Position numbers and translations under genes: made by a program | The notes under the pieces: generated by a model | The model's database searches: none | What the model saw: only the letters and a program-made list of their open reading frames with translations | Told to the model about the DNA's origin: nothing | Shown: positions 14,736 to 22,937 of the stretch, piece after piece | How positions within the stretch are numbered: the stretch's first letter is position 1 | Layout: the number at the start of each line of letters is the position of its first letter | Origin: Olsenella profusa DSM 13989 | GTDB taxonomy: Bacteria; Actinomycetota; Coriobacteriia; Coriobacteriales; Atopobiaceae | Direction of reading: 5' to 3' | Length of the DNA stretch: 64,000 nucleotides | NCBI RefSeq assembly: GCF_030811115.1 | Contig: NZ_JAUSQK010000001.1 | Span: 1,674,001 to 1,738,000 of the forward strand

Positions 14736-15977
14736 ATGAGCAGCTTCACCAACCCCTATGCGCCCGACCTCACGGGCACGCTTTCTCCCAAGGCATCCAG
14801 GCAGGTGCAGGATCAACGCGCGTCCGGCACGCTTTCGCCCTTTGCCACACGGGACGCCTCCATCATCCGTCGAGACCGCACGCATGACGTGGCCACGCCC
14901 CTGCGTCCCGCCTTCGTTCGCGACACCGAGAAGATCATCCACACGCCGGCCTACAACCGCCTCAATGGGAAGACGCAGGTCTTCTCGCTGCGTGCCGACG
15001 ATGACATCACGCGCCGCAACCTCCACGAGCAGCTCGTGGGCAGGGTCGCGCGCGACATTGGTGCGGCGCTCGGCTTGAACCTCGACCTCATCGAAGCCAT
15101 CTCCCTGGGGCACGACATCGGCCATACGCCCTTCGGCCATGCGGGCGAGCACTTCCTCAATGACGCCTATCACCGGCGTACGGGTCGCTGGTTCTTCCAC
15201 AACGTGCAGAGCGTGCGCGTGCTCGACGTGCTCTACGGGCGCAACGTCTCGCTGCAGACGCTCGACGGCGTCATCTGCCACAACGGCGAGTTCGAGCGGC
15301 AGGTGCTCAGGACGAGTGGCCTGGCGGATCTTGACGCCTTCGATTGCGTGGTCGAGAGCTGCTGGCAGCATGGGGACGAGACCATCAGCCACCTGAGGCC
15401 CATGACGCTCGAGGGCTGCGTGGTGCGCGTGTCGGACATCATCGCCTACGTGGGCAAGGACCGCCAGGACGCCATCCGTGCCGACCTGGTGCAGGAGGAC
15501 AGCTTCGACGACGGCCTGGGCGGCGCGTACAACGCCTGGGCACTCTCCGCCCTTGTGGCCGACGTGGTGGAGAACAGCGTGGGGAGGGATCGCATAGCGC
15601 TGAGCGAAGAAGGGTTTACCGAGCTCAAGCGCGCCAAACGCGAGAACTACGAAAAGATCTACGGCTCGGCGGAGGTCAAGGGAGACGTGCCACGGCAGGT
15701 GGCGCATCTCTTCGAGAGGCTCTTCGAGCACGAGCTCGAGGCGCTCCGGGCGGGCGACCGGCAGTCTGCCATCTTCCAGCACCACGTGCTGCCTCTCGAG
15801 CGCCACCTTTCCCACTATGGCTGCACGTACGACTGGCAGGGCGACCCCAACCAGACGGTGTGCGACTTCATCGCCTCCATGACGGACGCGTACTTCATAG
15901 CCACCTGCGGGCAGCTCTTTCCCGAGACGGGCGAGCTCTTCCCCCGCTATGGCTACGTTGATGGCGTGATGGCATAG
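14736..15977 (+). CDS. dgt: dGTP triphosphohydrolase (HD domain)
   Basis: About 413 residues. HD-domain metal residues are visible: R-NLHEQLVGRVARDIG, then GHDIGHTPFGHAGE (H-D pair) and a distal ISxxxDIIAYVGKDRQDA. NRLNGKTQVF near residue 75 is typical of the dNTPase family, which cleaves dGTP (or other dNTPs) to the nucleoside and triphosphate. The start ATG at 14736 has GGCAGGAG seven nt upstream. The promoter must lie in or next to repeat element A. The family is often encoded near dnaG in actinobacteria, which cannot be checked here because the next genes are convergent. Confidence 0.95.
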   Translation: MSSFTNPYAPDLTGTLSPKASRQVQDQRASGTLSPFATRDASIIRRDRTHDVATPLRPAFVRDTEKIIHTPAYNRLNGKTQVFSLRADDDITRRNLHEQLVGRVARDIGAALGLNLDLIEAISLGHDIGHTPFGHAGEHFLNDAYHRRTGRWFFHNVQSVRVLDVLYGRNVSLQTLDGVICHNGEFERQVLRTSGLADLDAFDCVVESCWQHGDETISHLRPMTLEGCVVRVSDIIAYVGKDRQDAIRADLVQEDSFDDGLGGAYNAWALSALVADVVENSVGRDRIALSEEGFTELKRAKRENYEKIYGSAEVKGDVPRQVAHLFERLFEHELEALRAGDRQSAIFQHHVLPLERHLSHYGCTYDWQGDPNQTVCDFIASMTDAYFIATCGQLFPETGELFPRYGYVDGVMA

Positions 15978-15987
15978 CACAGGCCAT

Positions 15988-16431
15988 CTAGGGGGCCACG
16001 AGTGCGATCATCAGCGAGACGGACAGCGCCGGCCCCCAGGGAAAGGTATGGTCCGCCCGCGCCTGTCCGCGCCACCGCAGCACCAGCCAGGTGGCGATGC
16101 CCAGTGCGCTCGCCATCATGAGGGCGCACACGAGCCTGCAGGGATCCAGGCAGAAGGCCATGGCAGCCATCAGCTTGATGTCCCCGCCACCGAGGGGGCC
16201 GGTGCGCGCGTGCCTGCCCAGTAGGGACGAGAGGGCCAAAAGCACGAGGAACAGGCCGCTGGCCCACAGGATGCCCGCTGCCAGCGCCCACACGTTTCGA
16301 CGGGCCAGGCAGCCTGCGGCATGGATGCCCATGACAAGCAGCACGCAGGCAGTGGGTATGCGCCGGGCCCTCAGGTCGGTGACGCTGAGCCATATGAGCG
16401 GCACACACAGGCACGCCACTTCAGGATCCAT
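15988..16431 (-). CDS. A24 prepilin peptidase-like membrane protein
   Basis: About 147 residues, strongly hydrophobic. The two catalytic Asp motifs of type IV prepilin peptidases are present: WLSVTDLRARRIP near the N-terminus and GPLGGGDIKLMAA in the middle. It is short and lacks the N-terminal methylase domain, like archaeal-type and Tad-type peptidases. The ATG at 16431 is chosen for GGGAGG just upstream. The gene converges with dgt; no pilin or secretion ATPase genes are adjacent, so its substrate is unknown. Confidence 0.85.
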   Translation of the reverse strand: MDPEVACLCVPLIWLSVTDLRARRIPTACVLLVMGIHAAGCLARRNVWALAAGILWASGLFLVLLALSSLLGRHARTGPLGGGDIKLMAAMAFCLDPCRLVCALMMASALGIATWLVLRWRGQARADHTFPWGPALSVSLMIALVAP

Positions 16432-16654
16432 ACATCCTCCCAGCATGCGCGTCACATCGTGCATGGAATGCCACAGCCTATACCACCTGTGGGCACCTGC
16501 GGCATATTGGCAAGATTCCAAACCATTTCAGCTAGCGAGACGTGCTACCTGCCACCGCTTGCCTCGATGCTCCTGTCCGTTTGGTGAACTGGGGCACCAA
16601 AGTGGGCGAGTGGGTATAGAATTTGACCACTTGCAGGCAAACGAGGAGACACTT

Positions 16655-17848
16655 TTGAATCGTAGCAACCTTACGCGCAGGCAGGCACTGAGGCTCACTC
16701 TTTCCGCGGGTGCCCTTGCCGCTCTCGTGCCCCAGACTGCGGCATTCGCAGATGCGGCAGACGATCTCGCACAGACCGAGTCGGAGCTTCAGGATGTCCA
16801 GAACCAGGTGGATGAGGTCCAGAAGGAACTGGATCAGATTGCCGCCGATTACGAAAAGCTGGCCGAGGAGAACTCACAGACGCGCAACGACATCGATGCC
16901 ACGCAGAAGGACATCGATGCCAAGGAGGCCGACCTTGCGGAGAAGCGCAAGAGCCTCTCGGATCGCGTGTCCGAGGCGTACAAGTCAGGCGACGATGACA
17001 TGCTCGCCGTGCTGCTGAGCTCCACGAGCCTGGATGAGCTCAGTTCCAACATCTACTACCTGAGCAAGATCTCCGAGAGCGATCGCAAGCTGATCCAGGA
17101 CGTCAAGGACGCCATGGATCAGCTCACCCAGAAGAAGAAGGACCTGGATGCGCTCAACGAGACGCAGCAGCAGCAGATGCAGGAGATGGAGAGCAAGCAG
17201 GACGAGGCGTCCGACAAGCTCAATAGCCTCACCGACCAGCAGAAGCAGCTGATGGAGCAGCGTGACGAGGAGATGGTCGCCGCCGCGAAGGAGAAGGCCG
17301 AGCAGGAGGCCGCCGCGAAGGCTGCCGCCGCAGCGGCGGCAGCCGCCAACAGTAGCTCCAACAGCTCTGACGGTGGCGGCTCGTCGAATGGCGGCGGCTC
17401 CAATGGCAGAGGTGGCTCCAACGGGGGCGGTAACGGTGGCTCAGCCAGTGGCGGCGGCAACAAAAAGAGCGGAAGCCAGCAGCGTGTCGTCAGCGCGTGC
17501 TACGCCACGCCCTCGCCGGGCGCGGGCCTCTGTGCCATGTGGGTGAGCCAGGTCTTCCAGAACGCCGGCCTCGGCTATCCCAGCGGCAACGCCTGCGACA
17601 TGTACAACGCCTGGTGCACCAGCGCCAGCAAGTCGGCCCTCAAGCCCGGCATGATCGTTGCCGTCTCCAGCCACAGCTCTACTCCCATGGGCCGCATCTA
17701 TGGCCATGTGGGCATCTACGTCGGCGGTGGCATGGTCATGCAGAACATCGGCAGCGTGAACACCCAGAGCCTCGACAGCTGGATTGCCTATTATGGCGAC
17801 ACGGTCACCCCACGCTGGGGTTGGTGCATGGGCATCCCACTGACCTAG
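16655..17848 (+). CDS. Tat-exported coiled-coil NlpC/P60-CHAP cell-wall hydrolase
   Basis: About 397 residues from a TTG start with GAGGAG seven nt upstream. The N-terminus SNLTRRQALRLTL-SAGALAAL-AAFA is a twin-arginine-like signal. Residues ~35-245 are a long coiled coil as in CwlO, PcsB and RipA-type proteins. A Ser/Gly/Asn-rich linker follows (~250-285), then a ~110-residue peptidase domain with Cys in GAGLCAMWVS and His in IYGHVGIYVG, as in CHAP and NlpC/P60 amidases. Such proteins cleave peptidoglycan peptides during division; the coiled coil usually receives an FtsEX-type activation (family knowledge, no ftsEX here). Confidence 0.9.
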   Translation: MNRSNLTRRQALRLTLSAGALAALVPQTAAFADAADDLAQTESELQDVQNQVDEVQKELDQIAADYEKLAEENSQTRNDIDATQKDIDAKEADLAEKRKSLSDRVSEAYKSGDDDMLAVLLSSTSLDELSSNIYYLSKISESDRKLIQDVKDAMDQLTQKKKDLDALNETQQQQMQEMESKQDEASDKLNSLTDQQKQLMEQRDEEMVAAAKEKAEQEAAAKAAAAAAAAANSSSNSSDGGGSSNGGGSNGRGGSNGGGNGGSASGGGNKKSGSQQRVVSACYATPSPGAGLCAMWVSQVFQNAGLGYPSGNACDMYNAWCTSASKSALKPGMIVAVSSHSSTPMGRIYGHVGIYVGGGMVMQNIGSVNTQSLDSWIAYYGDTVTPRWGWCMGIPLT

Positions 17849-17878
17849 CAACCCTGCACGTCTACCCCGCGTCGCGCA

Positions 17879-17918
17879 GGCCCGCCCCATCGCAGCAGCC
17901 GATGGGGCGGGCCCCTTT
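17879..17918. terminator. bidirectional terminator between convergent genes
   Basis: GGCCCGCCCCATCG (17879-17892) and CGATGGGGCGGGCC (17900-17913) form a perfect 14-bp stem around CAGCAGC, followed by CCTTT. It separates the cell-wall hydrolase gene from trhA on the other strand. Confidence 0.85.
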
Positions 17919-17939
17919 GCTTGGGTGCGCTGGGGGAGC

Positions 17940-18617
17940 CTAGACCACGTACAGCAGGGCGGAGAGCGTGATGCAGGTGGCGCCCGCCACCACGAACAGG
18001 TGCCACACGAAGTGCAGGTACGGTACCTTCTTGGCCACATAGAAGCACACGCCCACCGTATAGCAGATGCCACCCGCCAACAGGAGCCAGAAGCCGGCGG
18101 GCGCCATGAGCTCCCAGATGTCGCGGATTTTGAAGATGACGAGCCAGCCCATGACCAGGTAGATGAGGGCAGAGAGCCAGTGTGGCTGCCGCTCGCGCAG
18201 AAGCGTCTCGGCCAGTACGCCCACCACGGCGATGACGAGCACCACGATGGCAAGCGTGGTGCCACCACGGTCGGAGAGCGTCACGAGGGCAAAGGGCATG
18301 TAGCTGCCGGCAATGAGCAGGTAGATGGAGCTGTGGTCAAGCACACGGAAGACCGACTTGGCCCTGCGCGGCACAAGCGCGTGGTAGAGCGTGGAGCAGA
18401 GGAACTCGATGATGAGCGTGATGCCCATAAGCAGCGCTGCGGCCAGGCGTGATCCGCCGCCGTCCGCAACGGCGCGCACGACGAGCAGCACGAGTCCCGC
18501 TATGGAGAGCAGCACGCCCACGCCATGCGACACGGAGTTGGCAATCTCCTCGCCCGTCGAGTACTGGCGCGCCTGCTGCTTGCCCGCGTCTGCGGGTATC
18601 TGTGCCTTGTCAGCCAT
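17940..18617 (-). CDS. trhA: hemolysin III / TrhA family membrane protein
   Basis: 225 residues with seven hydrophobic helices, a PAQR-like fold. Family marks are EEIANSVSHGVGVLLS near residue 23, CSTLYHAL near 74, RVLDHSSIYLLIAGSYMPF near 90, and HFVWHLFVVAGA near the C-terminus; the conserved His residues form the metal site in this superfamily. The role in bacteria is membrane-fluidity homeostasis (family knowledge), not true haemolysis. An AAGGAGG site precedes the ATG. It lies 23 bp downstream of the C69 dipeptidase and is probably co-transcribed. Confidence 0.93.
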   Translation of the reverse strand: MADKAQIPADAGKQQARQYSTGEEIANSVSHGVGVLLSIAGLVLLVVRAVADGGGSRLAAALLMGITLIIEFLCSTLYHALVPRRAKSVFRVLDHSSIYLLIAGSYMPFALVTLSDRGGTTLAIVVLVIAVVGVLAETLLRERQPHWLSALIYLVMGWLVIFKIRDIWELMAPAGFWLLLAGGICYTVGVCFYVAKKVPYLHFVWHLFVVAGATCITLSALLYVV

Positions 18618-18640
18618 GAGAGCCTCCTTAAGCCTGTTTC

Positions 18641-20185
18641 CTAGCCGTCACTGCGCGAGAAGCCGTTGCGCATGCCCATGCTCGCGGCGTACAGCACGTT
18701 CTCGAGCACCTGGTCGGTCTCCGTGCGCAGCATGTCGGCAATGCCCTCGTTGGCCTTCGTGAGGTCGGGGGTCGCATCATCAAAGGTACGGCCGGCGACC
18801 TCCTTGTCCGTGGCGTGTACGAGCGCGGTGCCCTTGGAGCCCACAGCCATCTGGTACCGCTCGATGTGCTGCACGCAGTTGCCATAGTGTGGGTCGGCAA
18901 GCGCGGCGATGAGGCGGCTGGACCAGTAGAGGCTGCCGGTGGACACTTGATGCGGCATGGTGTTGGAGAGGTAGTCGGGCAGCTCGTCCACGTTGGCATA
19001 GAGCGGGACGAGGGCATTGAACGCGTTGGACCCAAAGGCCATCCACTGCAGCGCCCGGCAGCAGGCGGGCCGATGGGGCCGTATCTGCAACACGGCCAGC
19101 TGGCTGGTGCGGTTGATGCCGATGGGGCGGTACCTGCCGCGCGTGGCGGGCGTGCCCGCAGCGCCGTAGGGGTCATAGGGCGTGCCCTGGTAGTGCAGGG
19201 AGAGCACGCACTTGACGTCCTCAACGGTGACCTTGCGTTCCGGAACCATGCACCAGGGAAGGTCGTCCGCCTCGGGTCCCCAACCTGTGGAGGGATCGTC
19301 CCAGCCGTTGTGCGGTGCCAGGACGCGGTGCATGGACCAGGCACGCGGCGTGTTGTACACGTGGTCGGAGTCGGAGTGGCTGCCGAAGGCATCGCGCGGG
19401 TTGAAGACGCGATGCCCGCTGGCATACGCATCGTCCTCGTCGTCAAAGAAGCCGTCGTCCATCGTGAGGTCGAGGTGGTGCTCGTCCATCCACATACCGA
19501 GGTCGGGCGAGCACATGAACCCAAGCTGGTCTCCTAGGGCATCGTCGAGGTCAAAGTCATCGATGCCAAGCTGGTTGGGCATGGTCACGTAGCAGTCGTC
19601 GGGCACGCGCCGTGCGATCCAGTGGTGGCCCCCCACGGTCTCGAGCCACCAGATCTCGTTGACGTCGGAGAACGCGATGCCGTTCATCTCGTAGGTGCCG
19701 TAGCGCTCGAGCAGGCCGCCCAGACGCTCCACCCCCTCGCGGGCGGAGCGGATGTAGGGGAGCACGAGCGTGACCATGTCCTCCTCGCCAATGCCACCGG
19801 GCGCCTCGGGCGCGAAGCCATCCGTGCCCTCCTCGCCTTGGGCGTCGACGAGCTCCACCAGCGGGTCCGTCCCGAGCACCCGCTCGTTGGAGGTGATGGT
19901 CTCCGTTGCCGTCATGGCGACGTTTGCCGTGTTGATGCCCGCGGCCGCCCAGATGCCCTCGGCATCGTCCGCGTTGGGTACGGAGGTGTAGCGCAGGGGG
20001 TCCTCCGGGAGGTCCAGCTCCACGTGGCTAATCTTCGCACGATAGTGGCGCGGCTGGTCGGCGGGATGAATCACCTGCATGCGCTTGCTGTCGAAGCGTC
20101 CCGAGGGGGAGTCCTCGTTGCGCGCGATGATGGTCGAGCCGTCGTAGCTTGCGTCCCTTCCAACAAGGATGGTGGTGCAGGACAT
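18641..20185 (-). CDS. C69-family dipeptidase
   Basis: 514 residues. The N-terminal Cys at residue 3 (MSCTTILVGRDAS) is the catalytic nucleophile typical of Ntn-hydrolase dipeptidases of the PepD type. TIIARNEDS, NTANVAMTATETITSN, WWLETVGGHHWIARRVPDD and SLHYQGTPYDPYG are conserved in the family. These enzymes hydrolyse a broad range of dipeptides. Met1-Ser2 must be removed for the Cys to act. The first gene of a two-gene unit with trhA; divergent from the DAHP synthase gene. Confidence 0.95.
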   Translation of the reverse strand: MSCTTILVGRDASYDGSTIIARNEDSPSGRFDSKRMQVIHPADQPRHYRAKISHVELDLPEDPLRYTSVPNADDAEGIWAAAGINTANVAMTATETITSNERVLGTDPLVELVDAQGEEGTDGFAPEAPGGIGEEDMVTLVLPYIRSAREGVERLGGLLERYGTYEMNGIAFSDVNEIWWLETVGGHHWIARRVPDDCYVTMPNQLGIDDFDLDDALGDQLGFMCSPDLGMWMDEHHLDLTMDDGFFDDEDDAYASGHRVFNPRDAFGSHSDSDHVYNTPRAWSMHRVLAPHNGWDDPSTGWGPEADDLPWCMVPERKVTVEDVKCVLSLHYQGTPYDPYGAAGTPATRGRYRPIGINRTSQLAVLQIRPHRPACCRALQWMAFGSNAFNALVPLYANVDELPDYLSNTMPHQVSTGSLYWSSRLIAALADPHYGNCVQHIERYQMAVGSKGTALVHATDKEVAGRTFDDATPDLTKANEGIADMLRTETDQVLENVLYAASMGMRNGFSRSDG

Positions 20186-20347
20186 GGGTGCTCCTTTGGC
20201 CGTGATCCGCTTGGGTAACCGCGCACAACTATACGCGTGCGCACCCTAGGTGCGCGAGGAGGACTGGATCCTGCGCATGACTCACAAGAGCGGGCACCCC
20301 TGTTGTTTCCGTTTCTGGGCAAGACTGTGCTGACGGCATGGCGCTTC

Positions 20348-20390
20348 CGCGGGCATGGGATAATCCCAAGTCCTCCCATGCCATGCCGCG
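20348..20390 (+). promoter_or_regulatory. strong hairpin in the leader of the DAHP synthase gene
   Basis: CGCGGGCATGGGA (20348-20360) can pair with TCCCATGC and then CCGCG in 20374-20390, with a small bulge. It sits 36 bp before the start codon. No T-run follows and no obvious amino-acid-rich leader peptide is visible, so it may be an attenuator-like structure or only a stable leader. Confidence 0.3.
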
Positions 20391-20425
20391 TGGCCCTACT
20401 GTCGGGTGCGAAAGGATGCCTCATC

Positions 20426-21454
20426 ATGTCCATGACCTTCAGGCGCAGGCTCCCCATCCCCATGGAGATTCGCGACCAGATGCCGCTTTCCCCCCCGCTC
20501 GCCCAGCGCAAGGTCGCCTTTGATGCCGCTGTTGCCGCCATCATCAGGGGTGAGGATGCGCGCAAGCTCCTGGTGATCGGGCCCTGCTCTGCCGACCGCG
20601 AGGACTCCGTGCTCGAGTACATGGATCGCCTGGCCAGACTGCAGGACGAGGTCAAGGATGTGTTCCTCTTCGTGCCACGCGTGTACACCAACAAGCCGCG
20701 CACCAGGGGCACCGGCTACAAGGGACTGCTGCACAACCCCGACCCCGCCGGGGAGCCCGACCTGCTTGAGGGCGTCAAGGCCATCCGCAGCATGCACCTG
20801 CACGTGATCGAGCACACGGGCATGTTCACGGCAGACGAGATGCTCTATCCCGAGAACCACCAGGTCCTGCTCGACCTGCTCTCCTATGTGGCAGTGGGTG
20901 CCCGTTCCGTGGAGGATCAGGAGCACCGTCTGGTGGCAAGCGGCATCGGCGTGCCGGTGGGCATGAAGAACCCCACGGGCGGCTCGACGGCGGTCATGCT
21001 CAACTCCATCCATGCGGCGCAGGCGCCCCAGACCTTCATCTATCGCAACTGGGAGGTGGAGACGACGGGCAACCCGCTCGCCCATGCGCTGCTGCGCGGC
21101 TACGTGGGCAAGGACGGCCTCAACTACCCCAACTACCACTACGAGTACCTCGAGCGCCTTGCCGACCAGTACCATGCGGACGACTACGAGCATCCCGCGG
21201 TCATCATTGACTGCAACCACGACAACTCCGGCAAGCGTCCGCTCGAGCAGGGGCACATCGCGGAGGAGGTGCTGGACAGCGTGGCGCGCAGCACGCGTAT
21301 TGCGGGCATGTTCCGTGGCTTCATGATGGAGTCGTACCTGGAGGACGGTAACCAGTCCGTGGACGGTGGCATATACGGCAAGTCCATCACGGATGCCTGC
21401 CTGGGCTGGGACAACACCGAGCGTCTGGTGCGCTCACTGGCTGATCGTCTGTAG
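20426..21454 (+). CDS. aroG: 3-deoxy-7-phosphoheptulonate (DAHP) synthase, class I
   Basis: About 342 residues. It condenses phosphoenolpyruvate and erythrose-4-phosphate in the first step of the shikimate pathway. Type I motifs: LLVIGPCSADREDSVLEY, PRVYTNKPRTRGTGYKGL, a long helix with ARSVEDQEHR, GMKNPTGGS, VIIDCNHDNSGK and DGGIYGKSITDACLGW, containing the metal ligands Cys, His, Glu and Asp expected for the AroFGH class. The ATG at 20426 follows GAAAGGA. Later shikimate genes (aroK, aroB-like) are 28 kb away. Feedback specificity (Phe, Tyr or Trp) cannot be judged. Confidence 0.95.
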   Translation: MSMTFRRRLPIPMEIRDQMPLSPPLAQRKVAFDAAVAAIIRGEDARKLLVIGPCSADREDSVLEYMDRLARLQDEVKDVFLFVPRVYTNKPRTRGTGYKGLLHNPDPAGEPDLLEGVKAIRSMHLHVIEHTGMFTADEMLYPENHQVLLDLLSYVAVGARSVEDQEHRLVASGIGVPVGMKNPTGGSTAVMLNSIHAAQAPQTFIYRNWEVETTGNPLAHALLRGYVGKDGLNYPNYHYEYLERLADQYHADDYEHPAVIIDCNHDNSGKRPLEQGHIAEEVLDSVARSTRIAGMFRGFMMESYLEDGNQSVDGGIYGKSITDACLGWDNTERLVRSLADRL

Positions 21455-21620
21455 GTGAGATCTGTCCGTTTGCGCCCTTGTGCCCGACTGGTGTTGGCAT
21501 GGCGCAAAAGGGTCACACGCGCATGTTGCTCCCACCTGTGATGTAGACTCAAGCGGGGCGTTGACCGTGACAACACAGCGGTGCGCCCTGCGGCGTCTCA
21601 CGCGCAGAAAGGCGAATAGA

Positions 21621-22859
21621 GTGTCAATGACTACCGAGAACACTTCCCCTGGCACCCATGTGGGTTCCCATACCGCAGGCAGACGGGGCCTACGTCCCGA
21701 AGACAACCCTCGCCTGGGCATGAACAGGTCCTTTCCGCTGGAGGGCATCCTGGTCATAGACCTCTCGCGCCTGCTGGCAGGGCCGGTGTGCGGGCGCATG
21801 CTGGCGGACGGGGGCGCCCGCGTCATCCATGTGGAGCGCACCGGCCGCGGTGACGACTCGCGCATGCTGCCGCCCTTTACCAAGGACAACGTGTCCGAGT
21901 ACTATCGCATCGCCAACACGGGCAAGGAGTCCGTGACACTCGACTTCAAGGATCCTGCTGACATGGAGCTGCTCAAGCACATGATCGCCGAGGCGGACGT
22001 CCTGCTGGAGAACTTCCGCCCGGGCGTAATGAGGCGTCTAGGGCTCGACCCCGAGGAGCTCGTCGAGTGGCACCCTCGCCTCATTGTCGCCTCCATCTCG
22101 GGCTTTGGCCAGTGGGGCCCCATGGCCGAGCAGGCGGCATACGACACCGTGGTGCAGGCCTATTCCGGCATCATGGACCTGACGGGCTATCCGGAGCGCA
22201 CGGCCGTGCGCGTGGGCACCTCGGTGTCCGACATGGTCGCCGGCCAGCTGGGCTATGCCGGCATCGTGACGGCGCTGTATGCCCGTGAGCGCACGGGCAA
22301 GGGGACCACCGTGGACATCTCCATGCTGGATGGCACGTTCACCCTGCTCGAGCAGGGCCTGACCTCACCCGAGGACGAGGGTGCCGTGCTCACGCGCGTG
22401 GGCAACCGGCATCCCTTCTGCTATCCCTTCGACCTCTACGAATGCGCGGACTCCCCCATCTACATCTGTACGGCCAACGACCACCTGTGGAGGTCGCTGG
22501 CGACGGCACTCGGCCACCCCGAGTGGATCTGCGACCCGCGCCTGAAGGGCAACCCCGACCGTGCGGACAACTGGGAGTACTGCGGGGACCTGATCGGCGC
22601 GGTGCTCAAGACCAACACGGTGGCACATTGGCTCAAGGTCATCCAGGAGGCCGGCGTGCCCGTCGCACCCGTGCTCGGCGTTGAGGACACGCGCCGACTC
22701 CCCCAGATCGTCGAGCGTGGGATGCTCAAGGAGCTGGGGGATGGCAACGTCGCCATGGGCACGCCCATCAAGTACGGTGCCTGGAACTCCTACGGCTCCA
22801 CCAAGGATGCGCCCCAGCTCGACGAGGAGGGCGACGCCATCAGGGCGGAGTTCTCGTAG
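21621..22859 (+). CDS. CaiB/BaiF family (class III) CoA transferase
   Basis: About 412 residues. Family III features include an N-terminal LVIDLSRLLAGPVCGRMLADGGA.V.HVE, a NTGKESVTLDFKD segment, ADVLLENFRPGVMRRLGL with the catalytic Asp region near 170, SGFGQWGP, GYAGIVTALYARERTGKGT and DISMLDG. It would move CoA between carboxylic acids; the substrate pair is unknown. GTG at 21621 sits 8 nt after AGAAAGG and is preferred; ATG at 21627 is an alternative two codons later. It stands alone, without dehydrogenase or dehydratase partners, so its pathway is unclear. Confidence 0.92.
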   Translation: MSMTTENTSPGTHVGSHTAGRRGLRPEDNPRLGMNRSFPLEGILVIDLSRLLAGPVCGRMLADGGARVIHVERTGRGDDSRMLPPFTKDNVSEYYRIANTGKESVTLDFKDPADMELLKHMIAEADVLLENFRPGVMRRLGLDPEELVEWHPRLIVASISGFGQWGPMAEQAAYDTVVQAYSGIMDLTGYPERTAVRVGTSVSDMVAGQLGYAGIVTALYARERTGKGTTVDISMLDGTFTLLEQGLTSPEDEGAVLTRVGNRHPFCYPFDLYECADSPIYICTANDHLWRSLATALGHPEWICDPRLKGNPDRADNWEYCGDLIGAVLKTNTVAHWLKVIQEAGVPVAPVLGVEDTRRLPQIVERGMLKELGDGNVAMGTPIKYGAWNSYGSTKDAPQLDEEGDAIRAEFS

Positions 22860-22937
22860 CTGTCACCGTGGGCGCTGCCGGGGGCCGGGTGGATCAGCGG
22901 GAACCGACACCCCGGGGCGGCATCACGGCCGGGCGCG

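Noticed and set aside
20338-20523. A leader peptide before DAHP synthase controlled by tryptophan or phenylalanine codons
   Set aside because: The short frame has a single Trp, no run of aromatic codons, and overlaps the gene start in another frame.
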